Assembly (NCBI RefSeq): GCF_900312995.1
Contig: NZ_ONZI01000002.1
Span: 744,001-808,000, forward strand
Direction of reading: 5' to 3'
DNA: 64,000 nt
From: Kushneria phyllosphaerae
Lineage (GTDB): Bacteria; Pseudomonadota; Gammaproteobacteria; Pseudomonadales; Halomonadaceae
Each line of letters begins with the position of its first letter. Position 1 is the first letter of the stretch. The notes below the pieces were generated by a model. It was not told the origin of the DNA. It saw only the letters and a list, made by a program, of their open reading frames with translations, and did not search any database. Position numbers and translations under genes: made by a program. Below are positions 26,903 to 36,205 of the stretch, piece by piece.

Positions 26903-27313
26903 TCAGTGATCCACGCGTCCACGCAGGCTCTTCTTCTGGCCGCGCTGTTTCTTGCCCTCCAGCCGACGCTTTTTGGATCCAAGTGTGGGTCTGGTCGCCT
27001 TGCGCGGTTTGGCGGTATAGACCGCCGACTTGATCAGCGCTCGAAGACGCATGATCGCTTCCTGGCGATTGAGTTCCTGGGTGCGATGGGACTGCGCCTT
27101 GATGATGATCAATCCACTGGCAGTGATGCGATGGTCATTGAGTGCCAGCAGCCGGTCCTTGTACTCCTGCGCAAGGCTACTGTTTTGTATGTCCATGCGC
27201 AGATGAATGGCCGAGGCCACCTTGTTGACGTTCTGACCGCCGGCACCCTGCGAGCGAATGGCGCGCAGCTCATACTCGCTGTCGTCGATGGTGATGTGAC
27301 GTGATATCTGCAT
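26903..27313 (-). CDS. arfB: Alternative ribosome-rescue factor ArfB (YaeJ)
   Basis: Peptidyl-tRNA hydrolase that frees ribosomes stalled on truncated mRNA. 136 residues. The catalytic GGQ lies in RSQGAGGQNVNKV (about 20-32). The C-terminus from about 105 is a Lys/Arg-rich tail (GSKKRRLEGKKQRGQKKS) that enters the empty mRNA channel in the known structures. Length and order match E. coli YaeJ. Monocistronic as far as can be seen. Confidence 0.94.
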   Translation of the reverse strand: MQISRHITIDDSEYELRAIRSQGAGGQNVNKVASAIHLRMDIQNSSLAQEYKDRLLALNDHRITASGLIIIKAQSHRTQELNRQEAIMRLRALIKSAVYTAKPRKATRPTLGSKKRRLEGKKQRGQKKSLRGRVDH

Positions 27314-27590
27314 GTGTTGTGTGTCTCAAACCAAATCGGCGCCTGATACGTATCGTCGGATGACCGGTCGTATCGGCAGGGTATTCCGAGGACACCAGAG
27401 GTGCGGCGTCAGGGGGCTTTTATACGATCATGGGCCATTGTCATGTCTGGCCGTACCCACAGGCGCATCAAGCCCGCAGGCGCTGCCAGTGATCCTGCGG
27501 CGAGGGCCGGCGATCCAGCGCCACATTGTACATGCTCGACTCCATGGCCAGTGACAGCAAGGCAAGGACAAGTTCAAAAGCGGGAAACCC

Positions 27591-28052
27591 CTATGCCAGC
27601 CCCAGCGACTCCTGCACCTCGAGCTTTTGCATGATGAAATCGGCATGATCGACATACAAAAGCTCGGCCAGCTTGCGCACCCGCGCCTCTTCCAGCGGAT
27701 CCAGCACCCTATCGGCGTAGGCCACACGCCAGAGCCGTCCAATCAGGGCAACCCGTTGCGGATAGTCATATTCTTCCCTGATCAGGCGCACGAACTGATA
27801 GTGATCGACCGAATCCTCGACCTGCTGATGCGCCATGTCGACCAGCGTTTCCACCGCACTCTCTTCAAGGTCAAATCGGCGTTTTAGCATCTCGCGCAAT
27901 GTATGCTGCTCGGCCGCCTTCATCTCGCCATCAGCGCGCATGACCTCACACATCAGCGCCGCCACTGCCAGCTCCAGCGTCATCTCGTGGTCCTGGTCAC
28001 TCGGCGAGCGCCCGCTCAAGCGCTCGAAGAACTCATTAATGGTATCCAGCAT
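27591..28052 (-). CDS. TerB-family protein
   Basis: 153 residues from the ATG at 28052 (GGAG at 8 bases), all-helical. Two similar halves carry acidic metal-binding signatures: LMCEVMRADGEMKAAEQHTL (about 33-52) and VAYADRVLDPLEEARVRKL (about 110-128). This is the TerB/co-chaperone DjlA N-terminal fold that binds divalent metals. No other ter genes are near, so tellurite resistance should not be inferred. The function is unknown. Confidence 0.82.
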   Translation of the reverse strand: MLDTINEFFERLSGRSPSDQDHEMTLELAVAALMCEVMRADGEMKAAEQHTLREMLKRRFDLEESAVETLVDMAHQQVEDSVDHYQFVRLIREEYDYPQRVALIGRLWRVAYADRVLDPLEEARVRKLAELLYVDHADFIMQKLEVQESLGLA

Positions 28053-28237
28053 GCTGTTGTCTCCGGTAGGGATGGGCACTCATCGTTATGCCACAGGGCA
28101 ATACACAAGGTACAGGCGTGCGTGCTGCCTCGATCAGGGCTGGAGGATCAGGCAAGACACAGACAGTAATCACTGCGGCATTGGCGTATTCGACGCACTA
28201 CACTCGGGGTCGTTCCGTCATACCAAAGGAGGTTAAC

Positions 28238-29617
28238 GTGTCGAACACCATTAAAACCGTGAATCCGGCCACCGGCCAGACGATCCGGGAATTCGAGACC
28301 ATCTCCGATGAACACCTGCAGCAAAAGATCGAGCAGACGCATCAGGCCTTTCTCGACTGGAAACAGCGATCTCTTGAAGAGCGCGGCAAGCTGGTCCGTC
28401 GGGTCGGTGAACTGCTGGTCAAGCACAAGGATCGCCTGTCGAGTCTCATGACTCAGGAGATGGGCAAGCCGATCAGCCAGGCACCGCCTGAAATTGATCT
28501 GTGCAAGAGCATCTGCGACTACAGCGCCGACAACGCCGCAAGCGTGCTGGCCGAAGAAGCCCGTGATCTTCCCGGCGGCCGCGCCCTGGTGACTCATCAG
28601 CCGATCGGCATCATCTTCGGCATTCAGCCGTGGAACTTCCCCTTCTATCAGGTCGTTCGCTACACGATCGCCAACCTGATGGCCGGCAATGCCGTACTGC
28701 TCAAGCACGCGCCCAATGTCTGGGGCTGCGCCGAGGCGCTGGAAGAGATCTTCCGTGAAGCCGGCATGCCCGACAACGTGTTCACCGTGCTCTACATTCG
28801 CGATGAGCAGGCAAGCCAGGTCACCGAGCATAAACTCGTGCGCGGCGTGACCTTTACCGGCAGCGCCGCCACCGGCCGCAAGGTCGCCGCAGCCGCCGCC
28901 GAACAGCTCAAAAAGACCGTGCTGGAGCTGGGCAGTAACGACGCCTACCTGGTGCTCGAGGATGCCGACATCGACAAGGCAGTGGAAACCTGTGTCACCG
29001 GTCGCATCACGAACAACGGCCAGACCTGTGTCGCGGCCAAGCGCTTCGTGGTGGTAGACGCCGTGTACGAGCAGTTCCGCGATGCCTTCGTTGAAAAAAT
29101 GAAGCAGGTGGCCTTCGGCGACCCGACCGATGAAAACACCCAGCTGGGCCCGCTGGCGCGCAAGGACCTGCGCGATGAGCTGCACAAGCAGGTGAAGGAA
29201 TCTGTTGAAAAGGGTGCGGTCTGCCTGACCGGTGGTGAAGTTCCCGACGTTGACGGCTTTTTCTATCCTTCCACGGTGCTGGACAACGTCACGCCCGGCA
29301 TGCCGGCCTACGACGGCGAGCTGTTCGGTCCGGTCGCGTCATTGATCCGTGCCCGCGATGAGGAAGACGCACTGCGCATTGCCAACGACTCGGTCTATGG
29401 CCTGGGCGGCGGCATCTTCTCTGAAGATGAGGAGCGCGCCGTACGGCTGGCCCGCGATCATTTCGATACCGGCATGGTCTGCGTCAACGGTTATTACATC
29501 GCCCAGCCCAACCTGCCCTTTGGCGGCGTGAAGGAGAGCGGCTACGGTCGTGAACACGGCGGCTACGGCATGCTCGAGTTCGTCAACACCAAGTCACTGA
29601 TGATCGGGCAGCAATAA
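28238..29617 (+). CDS. NAD(P)-dependent aldehyde dehydrogenase, succinate-semialdehyde DH-like
   Basis: 459 residues from a GTG at 28238, chosen for the strong AAAGGAGG 5 bases upstream. The family features are the nucleotide-binding FGIQPWNFPFYQ and TFTGSAATGRKVA, the general-base segment LELGSNDAYLVLEDADID, and the catalytic Cys in NNGQTCVAAKRF. The end NLPFGGVKESGYGREHG is also typical. The LELGSND form and overall length resemble the Sad/YneI group, which oxidises succinate semialdehyde in GABA or putrescine breakdown. The substrate is not certain. It stands alone with a strong terminator behind it. Confidence 0.88.
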   Translation: MSNTIKTVNPATGQTIREFETISDEHLQQKIEQTHQAFLDWKQRSLEERGKLVRRVGELLVKHKDRLSSLMTQEMGKPISQAPPEIDLCKSICDYSADNAASVLAEEARDLPGGRALVTHQPIGIIFGIQPWNFPFYQVVRYTIANLMAGNAVLLKHAPNVWGCAEALEEIFREAGMPDNVFTVLYIRDEQASQVTEHKLVRGVTFTGSAATGRKVAAAAAEQLKKTVLELGSNDAYLVLEDADIDKAVETCVTGRITNNGQTCVAAKRFVVVDAVYEQFRDAFVEKMKQVAFGDPTDENTQLGPLARKDLRDELHKQVKESVEKGAVCLTGGEVPDVDGFFYPSTVLDNVTPGMPAYDGELFGPVASLIRARDEEDALRIANDSVYGLGGGIFSEDEERAVRLARDHFDTGMVCVNGYYIAQPNLPFGGVKESGYGREHGGYGMLEFVNTKSLMIGQQ

Positions 29618-29696
29618 CCCCATGATTCGGGTGTTGACCCATCCCTTGCAGTAAAAGGCCAGAGTGTCCCTGAACCGTGAGCGATGCGGCAACAAC

Positions 29697-29737
29697 AAAT
29701 GCCCCGGAGAGTGGTCACTCCCCGGGGCATTTTTTTT
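29697..29737 (+). terminator. Strong intrinsic terminator
   Basis: AAATGCCCCGG / CCGGGGCATTT stem with an inner GAGTG-CACTC part, followed by seven T residues. It ends the aldehyde dehydrogenase transcript. Confidence 0.93.
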
Positions 29738-29774
29738 ACACTTCTACGGCCTGCAGAGCGTCGTCAACCGACGT

Positions 29775-29849
29775 TTAACGCAGTCCCAGAAAGGACAGGA
29801 TGAAAAGCACCACGACCACCAGACCGATAAGATAAATAATATTGCGCAT
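29775..29849 (-). CDS. 24-aa single-helix membrane protein
   Basis: A very short gene with a good AGGGG site 7 bases before its ATG. The peptide starts MRNIIYLIGLVVVV and ends SFLGLR: a single hydrophobic helix with one basic residue at each end. I remember similar 24-25 residue proteins in other proteobacteria, but cannot name a family or function. It is separated from the aldehyde dehydrogenase by that gene's terminator and lies on the opposite strand. Confidence 0.6.
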   Translation of the reverse strand: MRNIIYLIGLVVVVLFILSFLGLR

Positions 29850-30019
29850 ATCTTGCCCCTTGCTTCGTTATGAATGCGGCCCAACCCGACTCAAGGCCGA
29901 CCGTTAACGCGTTCCTGCGTTGGCATCAGATTAGTTCACGGTATGACCGTGAGCCAGGCGTTCAGGCATGAATGACGTCATACCTGCCTAAAATCATGCC
30001 AGGAACACCTCTCCAGCCT

Positions 30020-30694
30020 TTACCAGGCCAGCCAGATGGTATGGCGCGCGCCCTTGCCGGGACGATGCGCACGCACCATATGCTCCTCGACACAAAGCCC
30101 GGCCCGCTTGAGCCGCTCGCTGAAACCGGGGTCCAACCCTGCTGACCAGACCGCCAGCACGCCGTCAGGTCGCAGCGCCCGCTGAATGCTTTCAAGCCCG
30201 CGCGCGCTATAAAGACGATCGTTTTCGCGCTGGGTCAGCCCTTCGGGGCCGTTGTCCACATCCAGCATGATGGCGTCAAAAGCGCCCTCGCTACGCGCCA
30301 GCACTTCTACGACATCTTCGACAACGATCTGACAGCGCGGATCACGAATCGGGTAGCCGGCCGCCGCGCCCAACGGGCCGCGGTTCCACTCGACCACTCC
30401 GGGCACCAGTTCGGCCACCACCACCTCGGCCTCTGCACCCAGGCTCTTGAGCGCCGCGGCCAGGGTAAAGCCCATCCCCAGCCCGCCCACCAATACCCGC
30501 ACGTTCGGGTTTTCGCGCACCCGCTCACAGGCCAGCTCCGCCAGTGCATCCTCGGAGCCGTGCAGTCGGGTATTCATCAGCTCACCGGGCTTGCCAACAA
30601 TGCGGATGGAAAACTCGTCGTTGCGCTGTAAAAGCCGCAGCTGACCGCGCCCGCCGGGGATATCAGCGGTATCAATCTCACAAAGCTTGGCCAT
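30020..30694 (-). CDS. Spermidine-synthase-like methyltransferase-fold protein
   Basis: 224 residues. A Rossmann core has the nucleotide-binding motif VLVGGLGMGFTLAAAL (about 67-82), acidic VVVAELVPGVVEWN, and FDAIMLDVDNGPEGLT. This is the pattern of spermidine synthase-like proteins that lack the usual N-terminal beta domain. The catalytic DxDS-type region of true polyamine synthases reads MLDVDNGP, so polyamine transfer is doubtful. The role is unknown; it is commonly annotated as a spermidine synthase family protein. A short gap separates it from the ykgJ-like gene upstream on the same strand. Confidence 0.75.
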   Translation of the reverse strand: MAKLCEIDTADIPGGRGQLRLLQRNDEFSIRIVGKPGELMNTRLHGSEDALAELACERVRENPNVRVLVGGLGMGFTLAAALKSLGAEAEVVVAELVPGVVEWNRGPLGAAAGYPIRDPRCQIVVEDVVEVLARSEGAFDAIMLDVDNGPEGLTQRENDRLYSARGLESIQRALRPDGVLAVWSAGLDPGFSERLKRAGLCVEEHMVRAHRPGKGARHTIWLAW

Positions 30695-30741
30695 GAAATA
30701 CCTGTCAGAAAAAAGAAGAAAACGAGGTCTGACGCCCCCCC

Positions 30742-31089
30742 TTACAGGGCGCCGGCATCCGTTGGCAGGGGGGCGTCGACCAGACCATAGAGCGAGCGCT
30801 CTTCACGGCACTGATAACTGCCCTCCTCGAAGTCACGACAGACCTGCGGACGGCGGGGATGAATGCTGCACAGCATGGTGTCTCGATCCACCGCTGCGCA
30901 CCAGCCCTCTTCATCCTGGCGCATGACCACCCCACCCCACTCATCTTCCTCAAGCAGGCCATGAGGCACACCGCGGTCCAGATCATCATCATCGAGCATC
31001 ACCAGCAACCGGCAGCAACACGCCTCGCAGTTGAAACAGCTGACACCATCAGGCGGCTCGATATTTTCAAGGGGGATATCACCGGACAT
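30742..31089 (-). CDS. YkgJ-family cysteine-cluster protein
   Basis: 115 residues with a Cys-rich N-terminus (VSCFNCEACCCRLL, about 16-29) and later Cys in GWCAAVD, MLCSIHPRRPQVCRDF and YQCREE. This is the CxxCxxCC plus CxIYxxRPxxCRxF pattern of proteins thought to bind zinc or an iron-sulfur cluster. Cytoplasmic, function unknown. It is followed by the spermidine-synthase-like gene 47 bases downstream, perhaps co-transcribed. Confidence 0.82.
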   Translation of the reverse strand: MSGDIPLENIEPPDGVSCFNCEACCCRLLVMLDDDDLDRGVPHGLLEEDEWGGVVMRQDEEGWCAAVDRDTMLCSIHPRRPQVCRDFEEGSYQCREERSLYGLVDAPLPTDAGAL

Positions 31090-31159
31090 GACGCACAGCC
31101 ATCATCGATCAGAATTGGCCGGCCATTGTACACATCGCCGACCGTAACAACGCCTGCAT

Positions 31160-31570
31160 TTACGACATCGTGCGACGCCGGGCGCCGATCAACTGCGTGC
31201 TCCACGCAATGCAGACGATCAGCAGCACCTGCAGCGGCAGGCGCAGCAGCAAAAGCCAAGATGGAATCGGCGCAAACTGCTCAGCGTGCCACCACATGTA
31301 GATATTGGCCGGCGTCACGCACAGCGTCAGCGCGATCAACCCGATGCCGGCAGCGCGGCGATAGCGTGGCAGCAGAATACCGATGGCGCCCAGCAGCTCG
31401 AACGCCCCGGTAATGAAAACCGCCGGCATTTTAAAGGGCAGCGAGGGTGGAATGATCGAGGCAAACGCCGCCGGCCAGACAAAGTGCGCAATGCCGCCGA
31501 GACAAAACCAGCTAAAGACAATGGCAAGGCCAAAGCGCTGTGGGCGGGATAGAACGCTTTCAGTGGTCAT
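31160..31570 (-). CDS. DoxX-like small membrane protein
   Basis: 136 residues with four predicted membrane helices. The features FVWPAAFASIIPPSLPFKMP, TGAFELLGAIGILLPRYRR and TLCVTPANIYMWWH fit the DoxX/DoxD-like family. The role in this group is unclear; some members link to quinone or sulfur chemistry. Its ATG directly follows the TAA of the GNAT gene, so the two are translated from one mRNA. Confidence 0.8.
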   Translation of the reverse strand: MTTESVLSRPQRFGLAIVFSWFCLGGIAHFVWPAAFASIIPPSLPFKMPAVFITGAFELLGAIGILLPRYRRAAGIGLIALTLCVTPANIYMWWHAEQFAPIPSWLLLLRLPLQVLLIVCIAWSTQLIGARRRTMS

Positions 31571-32053
31571 TTATTTACCCAACATCGTTGAAAGATCAAA
31601 GGCCAGCCATAGGCGATCGCGATGCTGAATGCCGTTTTCAAAAAGCGGCCTGGCATAATGCTGCGTAAAGTAATCCCTTTGAACCTCGATCACTCTAAAA
31701 CCGTGACGCTGATAAAAGCTCAACTGATAACCAAAGGTTCCGGTTCCCAGTACCAGATGCTGATATGAATGCTCGCGCGCAGTATTGATGGCGGTTTCCA
31801 GCAGACATGTTCCAACTCCCCTTTTTTGTAACGCAGGCATCACCGCAATATTTAAAAGCTCGAGCTCGCCGTGATGACGTGATCCGCCCAGCACGCAGGC
31901 CCCCACTATCTCCCCATCAAGCCTTGCGCTCAGTCCAATGCCATCGTCAGGATAAACTTCAATGAAAGCCTCCTCCGGATCAGCCTGAAGCAGGAGATGT
32001 CTCGGCAGAGAGGAGACGGATACCTTTTCGACCACAAGAGCATCTTTTGTCAT
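31571..32053 (-). CDS. GNAT-family N-acetyltransferase
   Basis: 160 residues from the ATG at 32053 (GGGA at 7 bases); a longer frame to 32143 adds 30 residues unlike the family. The acetyl-CoA site is LLNIAVMPALQKRGVGTCLL (about 86-105), with the R/Q-x-x-G-x-G/A loop, and FYQRHGFRVIEVQRDYF is the usual last strand. The substrate is unknown. This gene and doxX have visibly lower GC and more A-rich codons than their neighbours, which may mark later acquisition. Divergent from metG. Confidence 0.85.
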   Translation of the reverse strand: MTKDALVVEKVSVSSLPRHLLLQADPEEAFIEVYPDDGIGLSARLDGEIVGACVLGGSRHHGELELLNIAVMPALQKRGVGTCLLETAINTAREHSYQHLVLGTGTFGYQLSFYQRHGFRVIEVQRDYFTQHYARPLFENGIQHRDRLWLAFDLSTMLGK

Positions 32054-32198
32054 GGCGTTTCCCGGTTTATGAGGCACAACGCGCACATGGGCATGTCGAA
32101 GGGCAACGATGCTACAATCAGCCATCGATTTCACCCTCTTCACCCCGTCCGGCGCTGCATGGCCCGGCCTCGGGTTTTGTCACGGGAACAGCCCTTTC

Positions 32199-34298
32199 AT
32201 GTCGACCTCTACCACGTCAGACAACGCCACGCGCCAGATTCTGGTCACCAGCGCCCTGCCCTATGCCAACGGCTCGATCCATCTGGGCCATCTACTGGAA
32301 TATATTCAGACCGATATCTGGGTGCGCTTTCAGAAAAGTCGCGGCCATGAGTGTCACTACGTCTGCGCCGATGATGCCCACGGCACCGCCATCATGCTGC
32401 GCGCCGAGCAGGAGGGCATTACCTCCCAGCAGCTGATCGATCGGGTGAACGCCGAGCATCAGGCCGACTTCGCCCGCTTTGGCGTGGCCTTTGACAACTA
32501 TTACTCGACCCACTCGGAAGAGAACCGCGTCCACAGCGAGGCCATCTATCGCGCCCTGCGCGACGGCGGCTTTATCGCGACCCGTGACGTCGAGCAGATG
32601 TATGACCCCGAGCGCGGCATGTTTCTGGCCGACCGCTTCGTCAAGGGCACCTGCCCCAAGTGCCATACCGATGATCAGTACGGTGACAACTGCGAAGCGT
32701 GCGGTGCCACGTACACCCCGGCCGAACTGCTCAACCCGGTCTCGGCGGTCTCGGGCGCCACGCCGGTAGTCAAGAGCTCGACCCACTACTTCTTTGAACT
32801 GCCCAAGTTCGAGCCGTTCCTCAAGGAGTGGACGCGCTCGGAGCGTCTTCAGCCGCAGATCTCCAACAAGCTGCAGGAGTGGTTCGAGGCCGGCCTCAAC
32901 GACTGGGACATTTCCCGCGATGCGCCCTATTTCGGCTTCGAGATTCCCGATGCGCCGGGCAAGTATTTCTATGTCTGGGTGGATGCGCCGATCGGCTACA
33001 TGGCGAGTTTCCAGCAGCTCTGCGAGCGCGAAGGCCTCGACTTCGATCATTACTGGAAAAGGGACAGTGATGCCGAGCTGTATCACTTCATCGGCAAGGA
33101 CATTGTCTATTTCCATGCCCTGTTCTGGCCGGCGATGCTTGAAGGCGCCAACCTTCGCACGCCCACCGGGGTCAACTGCCACGGTTTCGTGACCGTCAAC
33201 GGCGCGAAGATGTCGAAATCCCGCGGCACCTTCATCAAGGCCGAAACCTATGAGCAGTTCCTGAACCCCGAATACCTGCGCTATTACTTCGCGGCCAAGC
33301 TGACCGCCGGCGTTGATGATCTCGACCTGAACCTCGAGGACTTCGCTGCCCGCGTCAATTCGGACCTGGTCGGCAAAGTGGTCAACATCGCCAGCCGCTG
33401 TGCGGGCTTTGTGAAAAAATCCGGTGGGCGCCTGTCCGCTACCTGCGCCGAGCCAGAGCTGGTGCAGCGCTTTATCGATGAAGGCGAGGCGATCGCGGCG
33501 GACTTTGAAGCCCGTGAATTTGCGCGTGCGGTACGTCGCATCATGGCGCTGGCCGATGATGCCAACGGCTATATTGCCGAGAAGGCACCCTGGGCACTGG
33601 CGAAGGAAGAAGGCCGCGAGCAGGAAGTGCTGGATATCTGCTCGGTGGGCATCAATCTCTTCCGCCAGCTGGTGGTCTACCTGGCCCCCATCGTGCCGAC
33701 GCTTGCCGAAGGCGCGCGCAGCTTCCTGGGCCTCGAGACGCTGAACTGGGCCAGCCGTACCACGGTGCTGCTTGATCACCCGATCGAGAAGTTCAAGCCG
33801 CTGATGACACGCGTCGAGAGCGACAAAATCGATCAGATGATCGAGGCCTCAAAGGAGGATCTCGCGGTCGAGAAAAAGCTCAAGGACGATGCGAAGGCCG
33901 CTCAGGGCGAGGCAACCAGCACGCCGGGTGAAGGCGCCGGTGAGACGCCGGCCGCGGATCTCGAGCCCATCGCTCCGGAAATCACCATCGATGATTTCGC
34001 GAAAGTCGATCTGCGCATCGCCCGCATCACACAGGCCGAATACGTCGAAGGGGCCAAAAAGCTCTTGAAGCTGACACTCGATATCGGCAGTGAAACCCGC
34101 ACGGTCTTTTCCGGTATTCGTGCCCAGTATGCGCCCGAGGCGCTGACGGGCCGGCTGACCGTGATGATTGCCAACCTGGCGCCACGCAAGATGCGCTTTG
34201 GTCTGTCAGAAGGCATGGTACTGGCCGCAGGCGATAACGACGGTATCTATCTGCTCGCGCCTGACAGCGGTGCAAAGCCGGGAAGCCGCGTGAGCTGA
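32199..34298 (+). CDS. metG: Methionyl-tRNA synthetase
   Basis: Charges tRNA-Met with methionine. 699 residues from the ATG at 32199; an upstream in-frame start at 32109 adds 30 residues that look non-coding. The HIGH motif is in [15 protein letters not shown], zinc ligands are in [23 protein letters not shown] is in [11 protein letters not shown], and the C-terminal EMAP/Trbp111-like tRNA-binding domain runs from about 598 ([16 protein letters not shown]) to the end. Full length for the dimeric form. Confidence 0.97.
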   Translation: MSTSTTSDNATRQILVTSALPYANGSIHLGHLLEYIQTDIWVRFQKSRGHECHYVCADDAHGTAIMLRAEQEGITSQQLIDRVNAEHQADFARFGVAFDNYYSTHSEENRVHSEAIYRALRDGGFIATRDVEQMYDPERGMFLADRFVKGTCPKCHTDDQYGDNCEACGATYTPAELLNPVSAVSGATPVVKSSTHYFFELPKFEPFLKEWTRSERLQPQISNKLQEWFEAGLNDWDISRDAPYFGFEIPDAPGKYFYVWVDAPIGYMASFQQLCEREGLDFDHYWKRDSDAELYHFIGKDIVYFHALFWPAMLEGANLRTPTGVNCHGFVTVNGAKMSKSRGTFIKAETYEQFLNPEYLRYYFAAKLTAGVDDLDLNLEDFAARVNSDLVGKVVNIASRCAGFVKKSGGRLSATCAEPELVQRFIDEGEAIAADFEAREFARAVRRIMALADDANGYIAEKAPWALAKEEGREQEVLDICSVGINLFRQLVVYLAPIVPTLAEGARSFLGLETLNWASRTTVLLDHPIEKFKPLMTRVESDKIDQMIEASKEDLAVEKKLKDDAKAAQGEATSTPGEGAGETPAADLEPIAPEITIDDFAKVDLRIARITQAEYVEGAKKLLKLTLDIGSETRTVFSGIRAQYAPEALTGRLTVMIANLAPRKMRFGLSEGMVLAAGDNDGIYLLAPDSGAKPGSRVS

Positions 34299-34339
34299 TC
34301 CCAGGGCCACCCTGACTCCCGCTCCACCCTGCTACCCCT

Positions 34340-34371
34340 AACGCCAGCCTCTCCGGAGGCTGGCGTTTTTT
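34340..34371 (+). terminator. Intrinsic terminator after metG
   Basis: Perfect 12-bp stem AACGCCAGCCTC / GAGGCTGGCGTT with a TCCG loop and six T residues. Confidence 0.95.
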
Positions 34372-34507
34372 ATACCCGCCTTTAAACGGTGGCCCTGCCT
34401 GCAAGCTAACTTCATAAATTGGCCCGTATGCCGATATATCCGCATTCTGACAAACATGCCCGGCCAACACTTTGGGTGATGTCAGGTCGCCATGGATATT
34501 TGACGAC

Positions 34508-36097
34508 ATGCATTCATTACGGTTTCGTTTTTTATTATCTCTTGTGCTGGTCGCGTGCATCGCCCTGCTGGCGCTGTGGGGCATTGCGCACTTTCTGGTG
34601 TATCCAAAGCTGCTCTCGCGTGAAGACGACTATGCGGCCATGGAAATGGGCCGGGTAGAAAGTGCCTGGCAAAGCGATCTGAACAAGCTGGGCGCGGAGA
34701 CGCGTGACTGGGCCAGTTGGGATGATGCCTATGCCTTCATGCAGGGCGACATACCGGGGTTTGCCGACAAGAACTTTAGTCAGGAAATGTTTGAAGACAT
34801 GGACCATCTGATGATGGTCTTTATGCGAATGGACGGCACACCCGTCTGGATGGCCGGCTACAACCCGGCCACGGATAAATACAGCACCTGCGCCTCGGCC
34901 ACCAATGAGTGCCGCTGGATGTCGCCTTTTTTCAGCGTGATACAACAACACGTGCACCAGCAGGTGCCTGAACTGGACAAATGGCTTCTGAGCGTGCCGG
35001 CGCCCACCATGATTGCCACCAGCCCCATCGTTCCGACCGATCGTGGTGACTCGCCGCCGCTGGGCTGGCTGGCGATCGTTCGCAGCATGGATCGCGCATG
35101 GTTTAACGCCATTCGAGGCCAGACCGGCGTCGATATGTCCATCGAGCCAATTCTGCACCCGGACCTGATCATCAAACCGCCCGCTCTTATTCGTATCAGC
35201 GAGGATCAGATACTGGCGAGTCGATGGCTAAAGGCCGAGCCCAATGATGACGTGCTTTCCCTGCAGGCCACGCTGCCGCGTCGGGATTTTATGGCCAATG
35301 CTGCCTCTTTTAACTTCGCCATGTTCTGGACCGTCGGTGTACTGCTGGCCGTGATCATCGTCATTCTGGGGCTTCTTGAAATGATCGTGCTGGCCCCCAC
35401 CCGGCGCCTTGCCCGATTTACCCGGGAGCAGCGCCGGAAAGATGATTTTTCGGGGGGGTTGCCGGTCAGCCTCATTGCTCGGCGCGATGAACTCGGCAGT
35501 CTGGCTCGTGAGTTTCAGCACCTTCTGATGCACCAAAAAAAGCGCACCGACTCCCTGGAGCAGCTCAGCCAGCGCGATCATATGACCGACCTGTTCAACC
35601 GGCGCTATCTCGACGAATACCTGGTCAGCGCTCTGGTAAAGGCCCACCAGTGCCGCCACGCCGTCGGGCTGATCATCATCGATATCGATTATTTCAAGGC
35701 CTACAACGACCACTACGGCCATCCGGAAGGTGATTACTGCCTGACACGGGTGGCTCGCACGCTGAGTCATGTCGTGGATGATCAGGGTATCGTGGCCCGC
35801 GCCGGCGGCGAGGAATTTATCGTTGTGCTGCCAAAGGTGACCCGCAAACGTACCTGGCATCTGGCCGAGCAACTGCGCCTGGCCGTGGCAGCATTGGCGT
35901 TGCCGCATGAACACTCTGGCGTGGCCAGCCATGTGACGATCAGCGTCGGCATGGCCATCAGCCTGCCGGAAGCGCCCTGCCAGCCGCCCGAGTTGATGCG
36001 TCTGGCCGATGAAAGCCTCTATCGCGCCAAACAGGCCGGACGCAACCAGGTGGGCGTACGCCTCAAGGACCCGCATTACCAGCAGAGCACTACTTAG
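34508..36097 (+). CDS. Membrane diguanylate cyclase, CHASE4-like sensor and GGDEF, no I-site
   Basis: 529 residues from the ATG at 34508. A membrane helix spans about 6-32, then a periplasmic CHASE4-like sensor with ETRDWASWDDAYAFM and a Cys pair region (STCASATNECRW), a second helix about 277-300 and a HAMP-like stretch. GGDEF occupies about 355-520 with active site GGEEF at 433-437. The autoinhibition motif RxxD is absent: the four residues at that place read DDQG, so product inhibition should be lost. Same architecture as the cyclase at 12340, but the two have diverged widely. Makes c-di-GMP; the signal is unknown. Confidence 0.9.
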   Translation: MHSLRFRFLLSLVLVACIALLALWGIAHFLVYPKLLSREDDYAAMEMGRVESAWQSDLNKLGAETRDWASWDDAYAFMQGDIPGFADKNFSQEMFEDMDHLMMVFMRMDGTPVWMAGYNPATDKYSTCASATNECRWMSPFFSVIQQHVHQQVPELDKWLLSVPAPTMIATSPIVPTDRGDSPPLGWLAIVRSMDRAWFNAIRGQTGVDMSIEPILHPDLIIKPPALIRISEDQILASRWLKAEPNDDVLSLQATLPRRDFMANAASFNFAMFWTVGVLLAVIIVILGLLEMIVLAPTRRLARFTREQRRKDDFSGGLPVSLIARRDELGSLAREFQHLLMHQKKRTDSLEQLSQRDHMTDLFNRRYLDEYLVSALVKAHQCRHAVGLIIIDIDYFKAYNDHYGHPEGDYCLTRVARTLSHVVDDQGIVARAGGEEFIVVLPKVTRKRTWHLAEQLRLAVAALALPHEHSGVASHVTISVGMAISLPEAPCQPPELMRLADESLYRAKQAGRNQVGVRLKDPHYQQSTT

Positions 36098-36128
36098 AGG
36101 GCTCATGTCGATGCGGTTCAGCGCCGGG

Positions 36129-36158
36129 TTCGAAGCGCCGGGGCATTGCGCGTATAAT
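36129..36158 (+). promoter_or_regulatory. Promoter candidate upstream of the rnfB-like gene
   Basis: A perfect TATAAT (36153-36158) lies inside GCGCGTATAATCGCGC, itself an inverted repeat, about 48 bases before the ATG. The -35 (TTCGAA, 18-base spacing) is weak. Confidence 0.5.
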
Positions 36159-36205
36159 CGCGCCACTTTCCCTGATCATAACGCCTGAGCCTGCCGACAA
36201 CCTGC

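Noticed and set aside
27591..28052. Tellurite-resistance operon
   Set aside because: Only a TerB-fold gene is present; terZACDE are absent, so a resistance role is not supported.
30020..30694. True spermidine synthase
   Set aside because: The protein lacks the N-terminal beta domain and the usual catalytic aspartate motif of polyamine aminopropyltransferases.
32292..33779. 495-codon minus-strand frame inside metG
   Set aside because: Antisense to conserved metG sequence; composition is typical of a shadow frame.
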